DNA from: Tetmemena sp. SeJ-2015
Taxonomy: Eukaryota; Ciliophora; Spirotrichea; Sporadotrichida; Oxytrichidae
Assembly (NCBI GenBank): GCA_027382625.1
Contig: JAJKFJ010022416.1
Location: forward strand, 1-64,000
DNA length: 64,000 nt
Reading direction: 5' to 3'
Shown here: positions 35,288 through 47,284 of the stretch, one piece after another
Layout: the number at the start of each line of letters is the position of its first letter
Numbering within the stretch: the stretch's first letter is position 1
Notes under the pieces: model-generated
Told to the model about the DNA's origin: nothing
Databases searched by the model: none
The model's input: only the letters and a program-made list of their open reading frames with translations
Position numbers and translations under genes: made by a program

Positions 35288-37165
35288 TCACAGCTAATTA
35301 ATATGATAGTTTCCAATAGAGTTAAGAATGTAGGAGAAGGAGCCACTGAAATGTATTTTTTGCTAGGATGGACATCTCCATAGCCTACTGTGATCATAGT
35401 AGTGAATGCCCAGTAGAGAGTGGTGATATACTGCTCCTATTAAAATATGGATTAGAGTTGTTGATCCAGCACGTTGCAGAATCATCCATGCAGTTCTTGC
35501 CAATTTACCAATAAAAGCAAGCCAGCCAGTGAGATATAAATACCACTTGAAGAGCCAGTCTAATAAAAGTTATCAGCAAGTTCATCACATCTGTCACAAT
35601 TTACTCCTCGAACTAAACATTATAGATCGAAGAAGTTATCTTACTTTAAAAAAGTACTTTTGAACTTTGAGAACTCTGAGTAGTTTAAGCATTTTGAGCA
35701 TCCTTGCAATTTTAAATAGCCTGAGTAATCTAGGTGTTCTAAGTAAAGGATTGCTAATATTATTTGAGTCATCCTGATAATTATTAAATAGTTTTAATTT
35801 AGCTTACATTTTCTAGGTCGAAGGGACTTACTCCTGCGTTAATGGCAAGGACCCAAGTGTAATGGAAAACAAGCAATCACATCTGGGAAAAACCAAAATA
35901 AAATTACAAGTTGCGAGGTAGCTTTTAGCAACTTTGTCTCATCGCATCACCAGTATACCTTTTTCAAATAATCCTGTTTGGAAGTTGAGGGCTATATCAA
36001 CCAAAAAGAAAACATCTGATATGAAGTCAAAATATACGAGATCATTAGGTAAATTAGGCTCGAAAGTCATTATGAAAGGTAGCATGATGCTTTAGTAAAG
36101 AATTAGCAAGAAAGAAGATATATCCCAGATGGCTCTCTTGTAAGAATCTGGATAAAGCAAAATATAAAAAGCATGAGCTTGCTCCTCTCCAAACTGACTC
36201 TTTCATTAAGAGACATCATGTCTTCTTCTTCCTCTAGCTCTTTGTGTTTGCTATCTGAAATATCTTGGATGTTTATTGAAGTTCTAGTTTTTTGGTGTAT
36301 TTGCTTATTTATGGTATTTGGGTTAAAAGTTTTGAGCCTTTGCTAGGACTAAATATTAATTAGCTTGATCACAAAATAATTATAAGAAAGATTATTATAT
36401 CTGAGTATCCTCATCTTAATGCTTAGGAAAACTTACCATTCTTAAAAATAAGATGGGTTTGATTTTGATTTTGATTTAAATTGATTGCTGCAATTCTTCT
36501 CTCTTCTAAAAGTTTCTATTTAGCCTAATTAAAATAAATTATTTATAGTCTTTGTCTTAAGGGCTTCAAGCAAGTTAACAGTTGGCTTCCTTTAACTTTT
36601 GTTGTAGTTAAGAGCAGATCTGAACATAATAGAGTATCGTCTCTGCTTGACTTAATTGTCATTAAGAGATTTAGGCAATTATTGCTGGCCTCTAAGTCTT
36701 CTTAAATTATTATTCTTAGAATTCTGAGTTTGTAAAATACTCAAAGCATATAAATAAAATGGAGGAGAAAAGTCTTCAATCAGATCGCTGCTCTGGGGTA
36801 TTTACTGTTGTATGTCGCTTTTTCTTGTCTGGCTGTCCTATGATTTCTGCTATTTGAGGCGTCATAGAATCTCCTCTGAAGTAGTCAATAAATGCCCTAT
36901 TTTAGTTAAGAGAGTCATGATAAGCCTGGTAATCGTTCCTACCCACATAACTTCTCGCTGTACCTGGAGAAGAGGGTACTGTTTTCCCTGGTAAAGCCAG
37001 ATCTCCTAAGATTTCAGAGGAGTTTAAATCTACGACCGAAGAGGGTTGCATCTCAGACTCATCTTGAATCTTTTTCTAGGCATTTGCGGGCAGAATAATA
37101 TTGAGTGACTTCAATTTCTCTTGTCGGCTTTTCTTTTTAATTATCTCACCCAAACTCTATTCCAT
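35288..37165 (-). CDS. Voltage/cyclic-nucleotide-type K+ channel, membrane half only
   Basis: ATG at 37165-37163. A long cytosolic N-terminus (KKKSRQEKLKSLNIILPANA, then serine/proline-rich) is followed by S1-S6 landmarks: AIWDISSFLLILYQSIMLPF (S1), FFLVDIALNFQTG (S2), MIACFPLHLG/VFHYTWVLAINAGVSPFDLE near 35870 (S3 region), LLRLFKIARMLKMLKLLRVL (S4-like, basic), VVFISHWLACFYWQIG (S5) and the pore helix with selectivity filter TTMITVGYGDVHPSKKY. A partial S6 follows in another frame (SGSFSYILNSIGN), then TGA at 35290-35288, 50 bp before the sorting-receptor start. The usual C-linker and cNMP-binding domain are absent here, which is unusual for this family. Several IESs break the frame. Confidence 0.82.
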
Positions 37166-37334
37166 AATTTAAAACAATAAACCAATTATAATTAAGGGAC
37201 AGTAAAAATCATCAATTAGAAGGGATTATAACAATTTTATACTTACCCATTATAATGAACTTTGTTAAATTAACTAATTAGAAAGAACTGGGGGAGATAA
37301 TTATACGTTATTCAATTTAAATTTAATCATTAAA
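37166..37334. promoter_or_regulatory. Short divergent promoter region
   Basis: Only about 170 bp separate two outward-facing ATGs (37165 minus, 37335 plus). Both promoters, or a shared bidirectional one, must lie here. AT-rich; no motif recognised. Confidence 0.4.
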
Positions 37335-38735
37335 ATGAAAGGTCAAACTCCTAACAGAAGAGCTGTTGAAAATTAAAAACTCGACTAGAGCAGAGATCAA
37401 GTCCAATTGGAAAAGAATCAAGGAGCCATAAGCACGAACTAAGGCTACACGGAATTCTTCTCCTGGGGAAACGATGAGATGGGGCAACTTGGTCACGGTT
37501 AAGAAGGATAAGATAGAAAGCTAATGTTCAATCTTCCTAAGAGTTTGTCATTTGAAGTATTGATATCCTAAGTTTCATGCGGTTATCATCACACATCTTT
37601 CATCTCAAGTATATTTCTTTCAAGAAAGTTAAAATCATTTTAGAGCAAGGGTATGTATTCTCTTTCGGATGTAACAGTGATGGACAACTAGGAGTAAATG
37701 ATCAAGCTATTAAGAATTCAACTGCACCTCTTTATCTACATTCCTGTTTATTTCTCTTTTAGTGAGTGACTTGGTATCTCTTCAGATAACTCCAGTTGCA
37801 ATTTCATGTGGAGGTTACCACACTGCGATTCTCACTAACTCTGGAGATATTTACTAATGGGGTAGAAACCTTTAAGGTCAGTGTGGAAGATCAATAAACT
37901 ATAATCAGTTCTTATTTGGGCCGCACAAACTTCATTTAGAAGCTGTTAACAAGTAATTCAGAGCAGTGGAATGTGGTGATCAACATACCGCAGCAATCAC
38001 TAAAACTGGAGAACTATATACTTATGGAGACAACAGCGAGGGACAACTCGGAATAGGAATTGAGTTCAAGACAAACATAGACAGACCTGCTCTCGTTACT
38101 GGTATATAAGAAGAAGTCTACTAGGTTTCCTGTGGCTATAGACACACTCTAATACTTACCACATCTGGAACAGTTCTAGGTATGGGAACAAATAAACGCT
38201 ATGAACTTGCAAGTGGAACTTTACCAAAGGCTTCCTAACCTATTAGAATCTAAACATCGACATGTTTTAAATTCAAAAAGTAATAGCTGGTGGTTTTTCA
38301 GTTGCAATAACTGCTTAAAACGAATTATTGGTTTGGGGAAGTGGCGATTTTGGAATATTCTAATCTCCGTAGAAGATTTACTTAGAAGATGTGAAATTTG
38401 TGGATGTAGCATTAAGTAAAAGCTACGACTCCTTCGGAGCTGCTTTGGATGATTAAGGCTTTGTGTATTCATGGGGATAGAACTAGTTTGGCAGTTGGGG
38501 CATGGTGATTTTAGACTTCGAAAGTTACCGACCAAAGTGAATCAGCTAAGGAAAAAGAAAGTGAGGTAAATAGTTGCAGGAGGAGGTTTCGTAGTTGCAC
38601 TTGGAAAAGATGTTCCTGAAGGCACTTAGAAGAACAAAAAGTCAAAGCATAAAGTTGAAACTAAAGAGAGCGAACCATCTGCAAGAGCGAAGTCTCAAGT
38701 CACATTCGGGTCTAACTAGCTAGCTCAAAATTAAA
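37335..38735 (+). CDS. RCC1-repeat protein
   Basis: ATG at 37335. RCC1 beta-propeller blades are visible as repeated F-(S/G)-W/F-G-x-N-x-x-G-Q-L-G and C-G-x-x-H-T: FFSWGNDEMGQLGHG, VSCGYHHTSF, VFSFGCNSDGQLGVN, ISCGGYHTAIL, GDIYQWGRNLQGQCGR, VECGDQHTAAITKTGELYTY, DNSEGQLGIG, VSCGYRHTLILTTSG and YSWGQNQFG. A 35-nt GT...AG intron fits at about 37610-37644. A second interruption near 37745 looks like a very short intron (17 nt) or an IES. The tail is lysine-rich (KNKKSKHKVETKESE). It may continue into the following coiled-coil ORF. RCC1 proteins often act as exchange factors, but this one cannot be assigned to Ran on sequence alone. Confidence 0.85.
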
Positions 38736-38779
38736 TAGTAGTGATATAGATATATAATATTATCAGCTCAATAGTCAGT

Positions 38780-40680
38780 TAAAAGAAGAAAGCAACATGA
38801 GCTAGAAAAGAGTCCTCATAACTTGACTGAGAGTAGCAACATGCGAAGCTTTGGCGTTTCTCATTCTAAAGAACCACATCATAGTCATGACACTAGACCT
38901 TCTCCCTTGAGATACAAAAATCCAAACGCTCACCAAACTCCAAACTTAAGAGCGTAAAACTATGCACATTCTAGTCAGCCACATGAAGCTTCAGTTGAGA
39001 GATAAAAACGAATGTAAGTCGAGAAAGAGCTTCGAGAAAAAGAATTCGAGTTGATGAATACTAAGCAGCAAGCTAACTAATTGCAAGATCTAAATTCTCA
39101 AATACTAATGTACCAAAGAGATAATGAAGTCTTGAGAGAGTCACTCTAGAAAGAGCAAGAAAACTCCTACAGATTACTCTAAGATGTTCATAAGACTCTC
39201 TCTGATGTCAAAGCGATTAAAGATAGCTTAGACAGTAAAACAAGAGAGAATTTTCAACTTATTCAAGAGAATAAACGACAGATAGAAATCACAAGAGAGA
39301 TTCAGAGCGAAGTAGAGAGACTGAGAAAGGATGGGTAGATGGTGCTATAAAGGGGAGATGATGAGATGTTCAAGCTAAAAAATCATCTTAATGAGTCAGA
39401 TGCAATCCTTGAATAGCAAAGAGAGCACATTCAATAATTGGAGAGACAACTTATTACCAAAATTGATCAGTAGAAGGTTGTAGATTCTCAAGCCGAATTG
39501 ACTAGGAAAGAGAATCAAGACTTGAGGATTTAGGTGCTAGCACTGAATGAGAAAATAAAGCAACTAGAGTATTCTCTTGACTCTACACAGAAGTAAAATG
39601 ATGATCTCAGATATGATAACACCATCCTCTATGAGAAGAACATTTAAAAAGATGAGAAAATAATATCGCTCAACGATGAACTCCTAAAAGCAAGAGATAT
39701 CACTTAAAATGAGCTTAATTAGAGAAATTAAACAGACTAAGATAACAAGTATCTGTAGAGGAGGATAGATGAATTGGAGCATCAACTTATGGCCGAAAAG
39801 CAAAATGCTACTGTCAGACAAAAACAAAATTTGCATTAGTTTTTAATGATGATCTTATTAAGGAGTTGGAAAGAGAAAAGAAATTACTTAATGAGGAACT
39901 TACTCTTAGAGGAATGGACAACGATAATCTCAGAAGACTTAATGAGGAGTAATCGTATGACTTAGACAATCAAAGAAAGATAGCTTTAATTTAATCTACT
40001 TTATTTAGATTGTTGCAGTGAAGTAAGATGAGATAAATTCACTCAACAAAATAATTTCACAGCACTCAATGAATAACAACGAGCTGGTATCGACAATCAA
40101 AGACTTAGAGCAAAATATTTAAGATGTGGAAGATAAAAACAAGAGATTAGTAGATTTGCTAAATTCTACCATGTATAACAAGGCAGAACAGTATAAGGAG
40201 AGAGTATTGAACAAGCTTTAGGAAAGGAACCCTACACATGGAATTACTCCTTAGAAAATGGATTTTTAAAATTCTGTAAATGATCCAAACAGACCATAGG
40301 TATCTCCAGTGAGAATATAGAAGCTGCTGAACGATGATAAAGACTTAATCCTTAGAGACAGGGAGAGATTGATTTATGTATTGTTGCGAATGGCTGATTA
40401 GCTCACCAAGTCATAGGGTTAACCCTAGACTCAAATGCTCAACAATTACAAGCCTACCGTAACCTCATTTATAACTCCTTTCTAGAATCAAAACGACAGC
40501 TAAATATCCCCCAGCAAGTCTGTGCATTTCGCAGACTAAGCAAGACCCAACATTAACAATTTTACAAATCAATTGAGGATGTCAGACCTGAGTGGAGCAC
40601 CTCCAAATAATGGATCTACCCAAAACGATTCATAAAATAAATTGGGAAAATAGATTTTAAATCATAATTAAAAAAATAAT
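38780..40680 (+). CDS. Long coiled-coil protein
   Basis: A frame rich in Glu, Gln, Lys and Leu runs nearly uninterrupted from about 38800 to 39840 (ERQKRMQVEKELREKEFELM, SLQKEQENSYRLLQDVHKTL, KKENQDLRIQVLALNEKI) and, after a frame change, from 39850 to about 40680 (ELEREKKLLNEELTLRGMDN, VLNKLQERNP, RDRERLIYVLLRMAD). No TGA occurs in about 350 codons of the first part. No catalytic domain. There is no clear ATG at its left edge, so it may be the C-terminal part of the RCC1-repeat gene upstream. Resembles centriolar or basal-body scaffolds only in composition. Confidence 0.65.
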
Positions 40681-40786
40681 CTTATATATCTAAATTAATC
40701 TTAGTCTCTATATTACTTTAATTTCTATTTTAAAATTTAGAATTTGTATAATTTAAATTATGTTTAAATACATTATCGATCAAAAT

Positions 40787-42051
40787 ATGACAACATTTTC
40801 GAGAGAGATGGAGACAAGTCCTGAGAGAGTGGCGGATTTGATGAGGCAGACTTCTCCCTTGAGGCAAAAGGTGAGTACAAATCCTCAAGGATAGACATCT
40901 TATGGCTACAGCAACAGCACAACTCCTAATAAGAATATATTGAGTGGACTCAATGAATCAAACTTTGGCCCAGGTGAGGCTGAGTAAAATTTGTCCACAG
41001 GCAATTTCACAGCCACTAAAATGACTTCGGTAAGATAAGTTTAGAATTTAAATTGACTTTAGAAACTGCTTTCCTCTTAGTTAGAAGAGCTGAAGCAAAG
41101 AATGGCAGCTCAGCAGCAGGACAAGTTAGACCTAGATAGAAGGCTGCAAGAATATTTATTATTATACTAGAGCAGTCAACTCAGAAGACAGCAGCAATGA
41201 ATCGATTTAAATGCCAATCTATTATAATGAATGAATAACTTAGCATCTAATTATGCTCGGTGGAATTTATACTAGATTATTATCGCTTATATATTTTTAA
41301 GACAAAACAAGATATCACAATATACTGCCGAATTTGATGAGGTATGTGTTAAGAAATTTCTAATTATTAAAATAAATCAACTTTGCTTCATTTACCGCAT
41401 CTCTCCAAGAGCTACATTACTCATTTATTTGTTAGAGCACGAGAATGTAGAGCCAAACTCAAGATTTTAGATTTGAAAATGAGGACTTTGCAGAGGAGAG
41501 TGAGAAAAAAGTGCTTGCTATACTAAAGAGCTAACAATAAGCTTTGGAAGATAAATTGGAGTTCCTGCTGGATGATAGTGATGAGGAATAGAAAGAGCAG
41601 AAGGAGTGGAGCTGCAGGGCTCGTTATTTAAAGGATTCGCAAACCTTAAAGAAACGAGACTCCGAAATCAACTTGATACCTCCAAACTTTAGAAAGCCAA
41701 TTAAGCAATGTTCTGAAAAGCTCTCTGGCTTTGATGCAGAATGCTCAAATGTTAAAAACTATCTCAAACACTTTTAACAAAGCAGCGATACTCCTACTTC
41801 AATCTCAAATGTATATATTGTATTCGGGAGTCCTAAGCTATAGTTGGCTTAGCTGAATAGCAACACTGATTCCACATCTGAAAATACAAACTAGTGGAGG
41901 TCATTAACGCAGCAGCCTTTCTCTTTGGATAAGACCCCCATGTTTGGGTCACTCCATAGCGAACATTTCAAGGATTAGTTCAACCAAGAACAAATTTTTA
42001 TTTAATTATAAAATACACATATTATTGTGAACAAGTTTTCTCAAGCTAGTT
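40787..42051 (+). CDS. Hypothetical protein, glutamine- and serine-rich
   Basis: ATG at 40787 (TTFSREMETSPERVADLMRQ). A 33-nt intron (about 41034-41066) joins ATKMTS to KLLSSQLEELKQRMAAQQQD, a short coiled coil. Two in-frame TGAs follow near 41200, then an interruption to about 41430. After a 7-bp tandem repeat (AGATTTT/AGATTTG at 41462-41475), loss of one copy keeps NSRFENEDFAEESEKKVL in frame. The rest is acidic then serine-rich, with a TGA at about 42049. No family recognised. The two halves could be separate genes. Confidence 0.5.
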
Positions 42052-42055
42052 GAAG

Positions 42056-42442
42056 ATGAACGAGTGCTGTAAATAGTCGTCCAAGCCCAAGAGAAAATTT
42101 GCGAGTCTCCCAGTCGAGCAATAAAAAGTCGAAACTGACTATCAAATTATAGAAAATAGGATTAACTCTTATCTAGATAAAAATGGAATTAAGAGAGAAT
42201 TCTCGGAAAGCATAGTAAACTAATTCAATTCACGAATGAAATAGAAGAATTTGAGTGTGCTCACAGTTTCCTCGCTTGGCAGAAATACCCTCCTTACAAA
42301 AACGCAAGAACAAGTCCTCTTTAATTGTGAACAATTAGGAGGAAGCGCTTGTAAGCTCTTCAATAGAGAAAATATAATTTAAATTTCTTCAGAGGAGGTG
42401 TGCAATAAATCCTTGAAAGGCTTAATATTAAATATGTAATGA
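42056..42442 (+). CDS. Hypothetical protein, 128 aa
   Basis: ATG at 42056, TGA at 42440-42442 in one uninterrupted frame with Gln-TAR codons. Begins MNECCKQSSKPKRKFASLP and contains VLTVSSLGRNTLLTKTQEQV. No signal peptide, membrane helix or known motif. Starts 5 bp after the presumed stop of the preceding gene, so one of these two boundaries may be wrong. Confidence 0.6.
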
Positions 42443-42876
42443 AATCAAGATAAAATTTTACTAGGACTCGCCCACTGAGTCAAATTAATGATTATTTAAC
42501 AGCAAGACTTATTTACTATAGGACTCTTATTAGATAGATAATTATTTAGGAATAATACAGTATGAAATATTTTAAGTTAGCTCTCTGGCTTAGACCTCGT
42601 GTATTTTAATTTCTAATTTGTATAAGCGAATAGCATAAAAGATCATAGCACTTGTTTTAGCGTTAGAAGGTGAGAAGAAGATATGTTGTTGAGAAAGTTC
42701 TAAAAATAAAAATTGTCTGCGATTTGTTTTTTATACGAGTAGTAATATCCACACACTCTCTTACTCAAAATATCTTTGCAAATTGCGTCTTTAGTAATTA
42801 TTGCTAAAAATAATTTAAGTTTAATTTAAGTATAAGAATTCAATTATAGGATAATAAATAAAAGAAAGAAAAGTCA
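42443..42876. other. Intergenic region upstream of arginine kinase
   Basis: AT-rich; presumably includes the promoter of the strongly codon-biased arginine kinase gene. Nothing else recognised. Confidence 0.45.
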
Positions 42877-43995
42877 ATGGGCTCTAACCTCTCATCCTAG
42901 ATTGCTTCCTGCGAACCTCAAGGTACCTTGATGGGACCTCACCTCAAAACCCCTGAGGACATCACTCACTTCCCCTACTTCCCATCAGGCACTACCTCCA
43001 TCCTCAGTCAGGTTCTGACCAGAGATGTGTGGGAACAATTGAAGGATAAGAAGGACAAGTATGGCTTCACTTTCAAGCAAGCCATCTTCTCTGGCTCCAA
43101 GTGGACTGAGTCTGGTGTCGGCATCTACGCTGGCTCTCACGACTCTTACTACTCTTTCGCTGCCCTCTTCGACAAGGCCATCTGGAAGTACCACGGCCAC
43201 TCCAAGACTGACAAGCACATTAGTGACATGGATTACACCAAGCTTAACTGCCCCAAGTTCCCTGCTGATGAGGATGCCATGATCAACTCCACCAGAATCA
43301 GAGTTGGCAGAAACCTCGCTGACTACCCTCTTGGATCTGCAGTTACCAGAGAACAGAGATTAGAAATTGAGAGCAAGATCACTACCGCACTCGCTAAGTT
43401 CACCGGTGACCTCAAGGGCAAGTATTACTCCCTCGGCAGCATGACCGCAGCTGAAAAGAAGCAGTTGGTTGAAGATCACTTCCTCTTCAAGGGTGGTGAT
43501 AAGTACCTCGAATCCTCATTCCTCGAGAGAGAATGGCCCGAGGCTAGAGGCATCTTCCACAACGAGAGCAAGACTTTCTTGGTGTGGGTTAACGAGGAGG
43601 ATCAACTCAGAATCATCTCCATGCAACCTGGTTCCGACATCAGAGAAGTCTTCGAGAGACTCTCAAGAGCAGTTGGCGAGATCGAGAAAGTCGCTAAGTT
43701 CGCTCATGATGACCACCTCGGTTACATCACCTCTTGCCCCACCAACCTCGGAACCGGCATGAGAGCCTCCGTCCACATCAAGCTTCCCAAGCTCGCCAAG
43801 AGAAAGGAGGAGTTCGAGGCCATCGCCAACAAGTACTACGTCTAGATCAGAGGTGCTCACGGTGAGCACACCGAAACTGACGATGGAGTGTTCGACATCT
43901 CCAACTTGAGAAGACTCGGCAGATCAGAGGTTGAACTTGTCCAAGACATGTACAACGGAGTGAAGGCAATGATCCAAAGAGAAAAGACTCTCTGA
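42877..43995 (+). CDS. Arginine kinase (phosphagen kinase)
   Basis: ATG at 42877, TGA at 43993-43995, 372 residues, no intron or IES. Two TAG codons are read as Gln (SNLSSQIASC and YYVQIRGAHGE). Transfers phosphate between ATP and arginine to buffer ATP. Visible: guanidino-specificity region SGVGIYAGSHDSYYSF, STRIRVGRNLADYPL (ATP-phosphate arginines), FLEREWPEARGIFHN, FLVWVNEEDQLRIISM and the reactive-cysteine loop TSCPTNLGTGMRASVHI. The N-terminus MGSNLSS fits N-myristoylation, which would place the enzyme at membranes such as cilia (inference). Slightly longer than the usual 355 residues because of the N-terminal extension. G/C-ending codons suggest high expression. Confidence 0.95.
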
Positions 43996-44260
43996 GCACT
44001 TCAGAATCAGTAAAGCCTGCAAAACTGCATGGTGCAATGAGAGCTCTTCTCCTTCAGGAGTTGAGGCCTTTATTTATTTAGCAGTTATTTAAGTAATCTT
44101 TGCGCACACAAGATATTTATTTCTCCATCTTAGCACGTCATTTCGAATTTTTATTGACATAAGAATATCTGTATCTCAAAGTGGATAGAGCAAAAATGAT
44201 CCTTAGATAGACTATCAACTAGTTTAGCATCTAAATGTATATTTTTATGAAAATTAGCAG

Positions 44261-44464
44261 ATGAATGAAGCCAGAATCAGAAGGAAATAGGACATGAAGG
44301 ATAAGTATGTTGAACCTTTGAGTGATAAGCTTTTGAAATTCTAGAGGGTGGATGAAGTTACAAAGGATAATTCCTTAGCAGGGAAGATAGAGGAGCTAGC
44401 TCAAAGAAGGAAAAAGATGCTAGCTGCAATTGAGTAGTTTGAAAAGAGCAGCAAGTTTAAATGA
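44261..44464 (+). CDS. Small hypothetical protein, 67 aa
   Basis: ATG at 44261 (MNEARIRRKQDMKDKYVEPL), TGA at 44462-44464. Charged, helical, ending EQFEKSSKFK. Possible upstream coding from ATG 44198 cannot be joined in frame by the obvious 21-nt GT...AG unit. No family recognised. Confidence 0.45.
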
Positions 44465-44561
44465 ACCATAAGTAAATACTCTTTTTAAATTAGTCTGTGT
44501 ATTATCTTGTCTAGCATTTGATTGAATTAAGATAAATTAAAAGAGATAAGAAAAATATAAA

Positions 44562-47061
44562 ATGTCAAATCGGTCTAGTCTAGTGTACCAAAGAGATGAT
44601 AGAGTCTACCCTAAGAATTTAATCTCGAAGTCAAATAGAATAAGCTTGAACTCTTCAATAGACTACTCTCTTTTCCAAAATAAAAGTTGTTTATTTTAAA
44701 GGATAAAGGACACTAGTAAAAGAGAATTAAATCCTTACTAGATGAATTAGAGTTACATCTTAAATCCTCAAGTGCAGGCTTTGCGTTAGGACTCAAGTTC
44801 TACACAAAACTTCAACAATAAGTTACAAGATAGTGACTTCGTGGGTTATAGAAGTCAAAGACATTCAATTTAATTTGACGATGACTTCAGGTAGTTTTAT
44901 GCAAACTCCTCTCCTAAGAGACCTTACGAAGTGCCAAGAGGGGAAAGGAGGAAACAAGCAAATTCATATCGTTTAAAGTATGCAGGAAAATCCGTTTAAA
45001 AGACTTGACAAACTCAAACGAGCTTAGAGAGTTTTCAAGTTGTCCCTTAACAATAGCTCTTCAAAATAAGCACCAACTCAATAAGTCACTGGCCAAGTAA
45101 CTTTAAGAGCCGCCTCAATAAGCTTACCCTCCAAAGAGTAAGCCAATCAACAGTTCCTCAAGAAGAACCTAAAAATTATGAAGTAGAAGATCTCTGAGAG
45201 ATATTTAGAAAGCCAAAATTCCATATCGTCTGCGAATAACATTAAGTCTGAAGTTGCAAGGGAGCTGCTTTGGTATCCAGCAAACTCAGATTATTATTCA
45301 CAAGTTAAGTCCAACTTTGAAAATATCTATCAGCATAAGCTCTTAGAGAGAAGTTTCAAATTTGATCCTCCTAAATAAAACCCAGGGATAAGAAAGAAGT
45401 ATCTTCAGAAAACCACGTCAATCCAAAACTCTTTTACTATTTATTGCTATCTTCTCTATATCAGGAAATAGAAGCGTGGAGGAGGAATTAGTGAGGAGAG
45501 ATGAAGGTAACAAGAGAGAAACTATAGTAACTTAAGCTTCTTTATGTTATTTTCTCACTATCAAAATGAGGGTGAATCGTAACTTAAATTGGATGTGAGT
45601 GATGACCCTCTGTTGGATGGAAATTTGCTCTTTAAATTTGGAGACTAAAATAACTATTGGTTTGACTCTGGGGATCTGAATAATCACTAACTTTATGAAG
45701 CTAATGTAGTTAAAATCTCAAACAGAAGCAAGTTTAAAGTCTACAACAACGTAGATAAAAATGAAGCTTCTCAAAGATCAGCCTTCATTGAAAGGTGTGG
45801 TATATCCAGTCAAAATAAGTATAGACTCAAAAAGTCCAATTTATAAATTAAGACGCTTGGGTTATTTGGATTAGGCAGCGACTTATTGATTCAAGAAAAA
45901 TAAATTTAGAAACCTAAATTAGAGGAAGAAGAAGAAGAAGTTATCAAAATTGAGAATCAACAAGAAGACAAGAGGTCGCATTTAAAGAATACTATGAAAC
46001 TTAAGTAGGATTTATAATTAAATATTTGTTAGCTAGAATTAAAGAAAATAGAACTAAAATTTCGATTAAATAAGCAGCTCCCTTGTTTAAAGCACCAACT
46101 CTCAAAAGAGGAAGCACTATAGCACCCTCACATATGAGAAACTAAGGATATTATACGCCTTTTATATTGTTTAAGAAGGAGAAGACTTGAAGAACAAAGA
46201 TTCTTTTGTAGAGTTGTTTGATAAGTTTCAACAGCGGCATGAAGATACGAGGCCCTCAGTTGATATTGAGGATGAAGACTATTAAAAGCTTTCTGAGTAG
46301 ATGAAGTTGAGGACTTTTCATCTATCTCAAAGAAATTTCAATTAGCGAAATACCTTGATCGTTTATTTCATTCTCTTTTAGGAAATCGGGTTGATATATA
46401 ACTGCAAACGATCTGCCACTGTGATGTCAGTTCACTACTCTACTCTTGCGGAGATAGAGTACAAGAAATACAGAGAGATTACTCAGAAGTACACCAAGTT
46501 AGAGCCTTTGATGAAGCTTTAATTATTTATGGATTTATTTAGAAGGCCTAGATGAAATTGTATAACGACCCTCAGCATCGGTTTATTATTCAAAGTCTGG
46601 CGTAAGTGGACTATTTTGACTATCTCTCAGAAGACGACAAAAACTTTCTGGTTTTCAACTTTGAGCAGAAGAATATAAATGAGGGATCTCTGATCTAAGA
46701 CATCGGAGACTCTCCTGAAAACCTAGTAATACTTTAGAAAGGCATAGCAGTGATATTTTTGACACTGCAAGGGTAAGATTTCCCAGTGGAGTATCTGAGA
46801 AGAGGCTCTGTGATAAATCACAATCTGTTCTTGCTAGATTCCAAATGCAAAGTATAGATAAAGTGCTTATCGAATGTGTAGATCCTTAACCTCCACAAGG
46901 ACAAAGTGTTCTAAGTGAAGAAGCAGAATCCATCGGGTTCCATTAATAAGGAACTCGATCAATTGATAACCTACCATAATCAAGAGGGTGTCCACAAGAT
47001 CATATTGGACTTTGTTCGTCCTTATCCAACTGATGTTATTATTTTATGTCGATGTCGATGA
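44562..47061 (+). CDS. Cyclic-nucleotide-binding-domain protein
   Basis: ATG at 44562 (MSNRSSLVYQRDDRVYP). A long disordered, serine/glutamine-rich N-terminus leads to an acidic stretch (LEEEEEEVIKIENQQ near 45930). A cNMP-binding fold then appears: QEIGLIYNCKRSATVMSVHY (about 46400) matches the conserved FGE-(L/I)AL-(L/I)YN-x-x-R-x-A phosphate-binding cassette, followed by AEIEYKKYREITQKYTKLEPL. A second, weaker domain is seen in YFDYLSEDDKNFLVFNFEQK, VILQKGIAVIFLTL and QILNLHKDKVFQV, with TGA at 47059-47061. No membrane spans or kinase domain, so a cAMP/cGMP sensor rather than a channel. Typical Gly/Glu of the cassette sit across an apparent IES near 46370. Ligand unknown. Confidence 0.65.
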
Positions 47062-47284
47062 AGAAAGATATGAAAAAAGAAGCAACTTGACAAAACAACT
47101 CAAAAATTTAGCCTTGAATTAAACTCCTTTTTACTAGAGATTCAAATTATTTATTGCATTTATAATCAATTGTGTATTATTTTTGAATATGAATTTCTAT
47201 GAACTAATTTATGTAATTATTTATTTCGTATAAATAATGTTTCCTTCCATATTGATAAGAATCGATTTCCATTATTTTGAATGT

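Noticed and set aside
43061..43762. Alternative-frame ORFs within arginine kinase
   Set aside because: Serine/threonine-rich shadows produced by the G/C-rich codons of the real frame.
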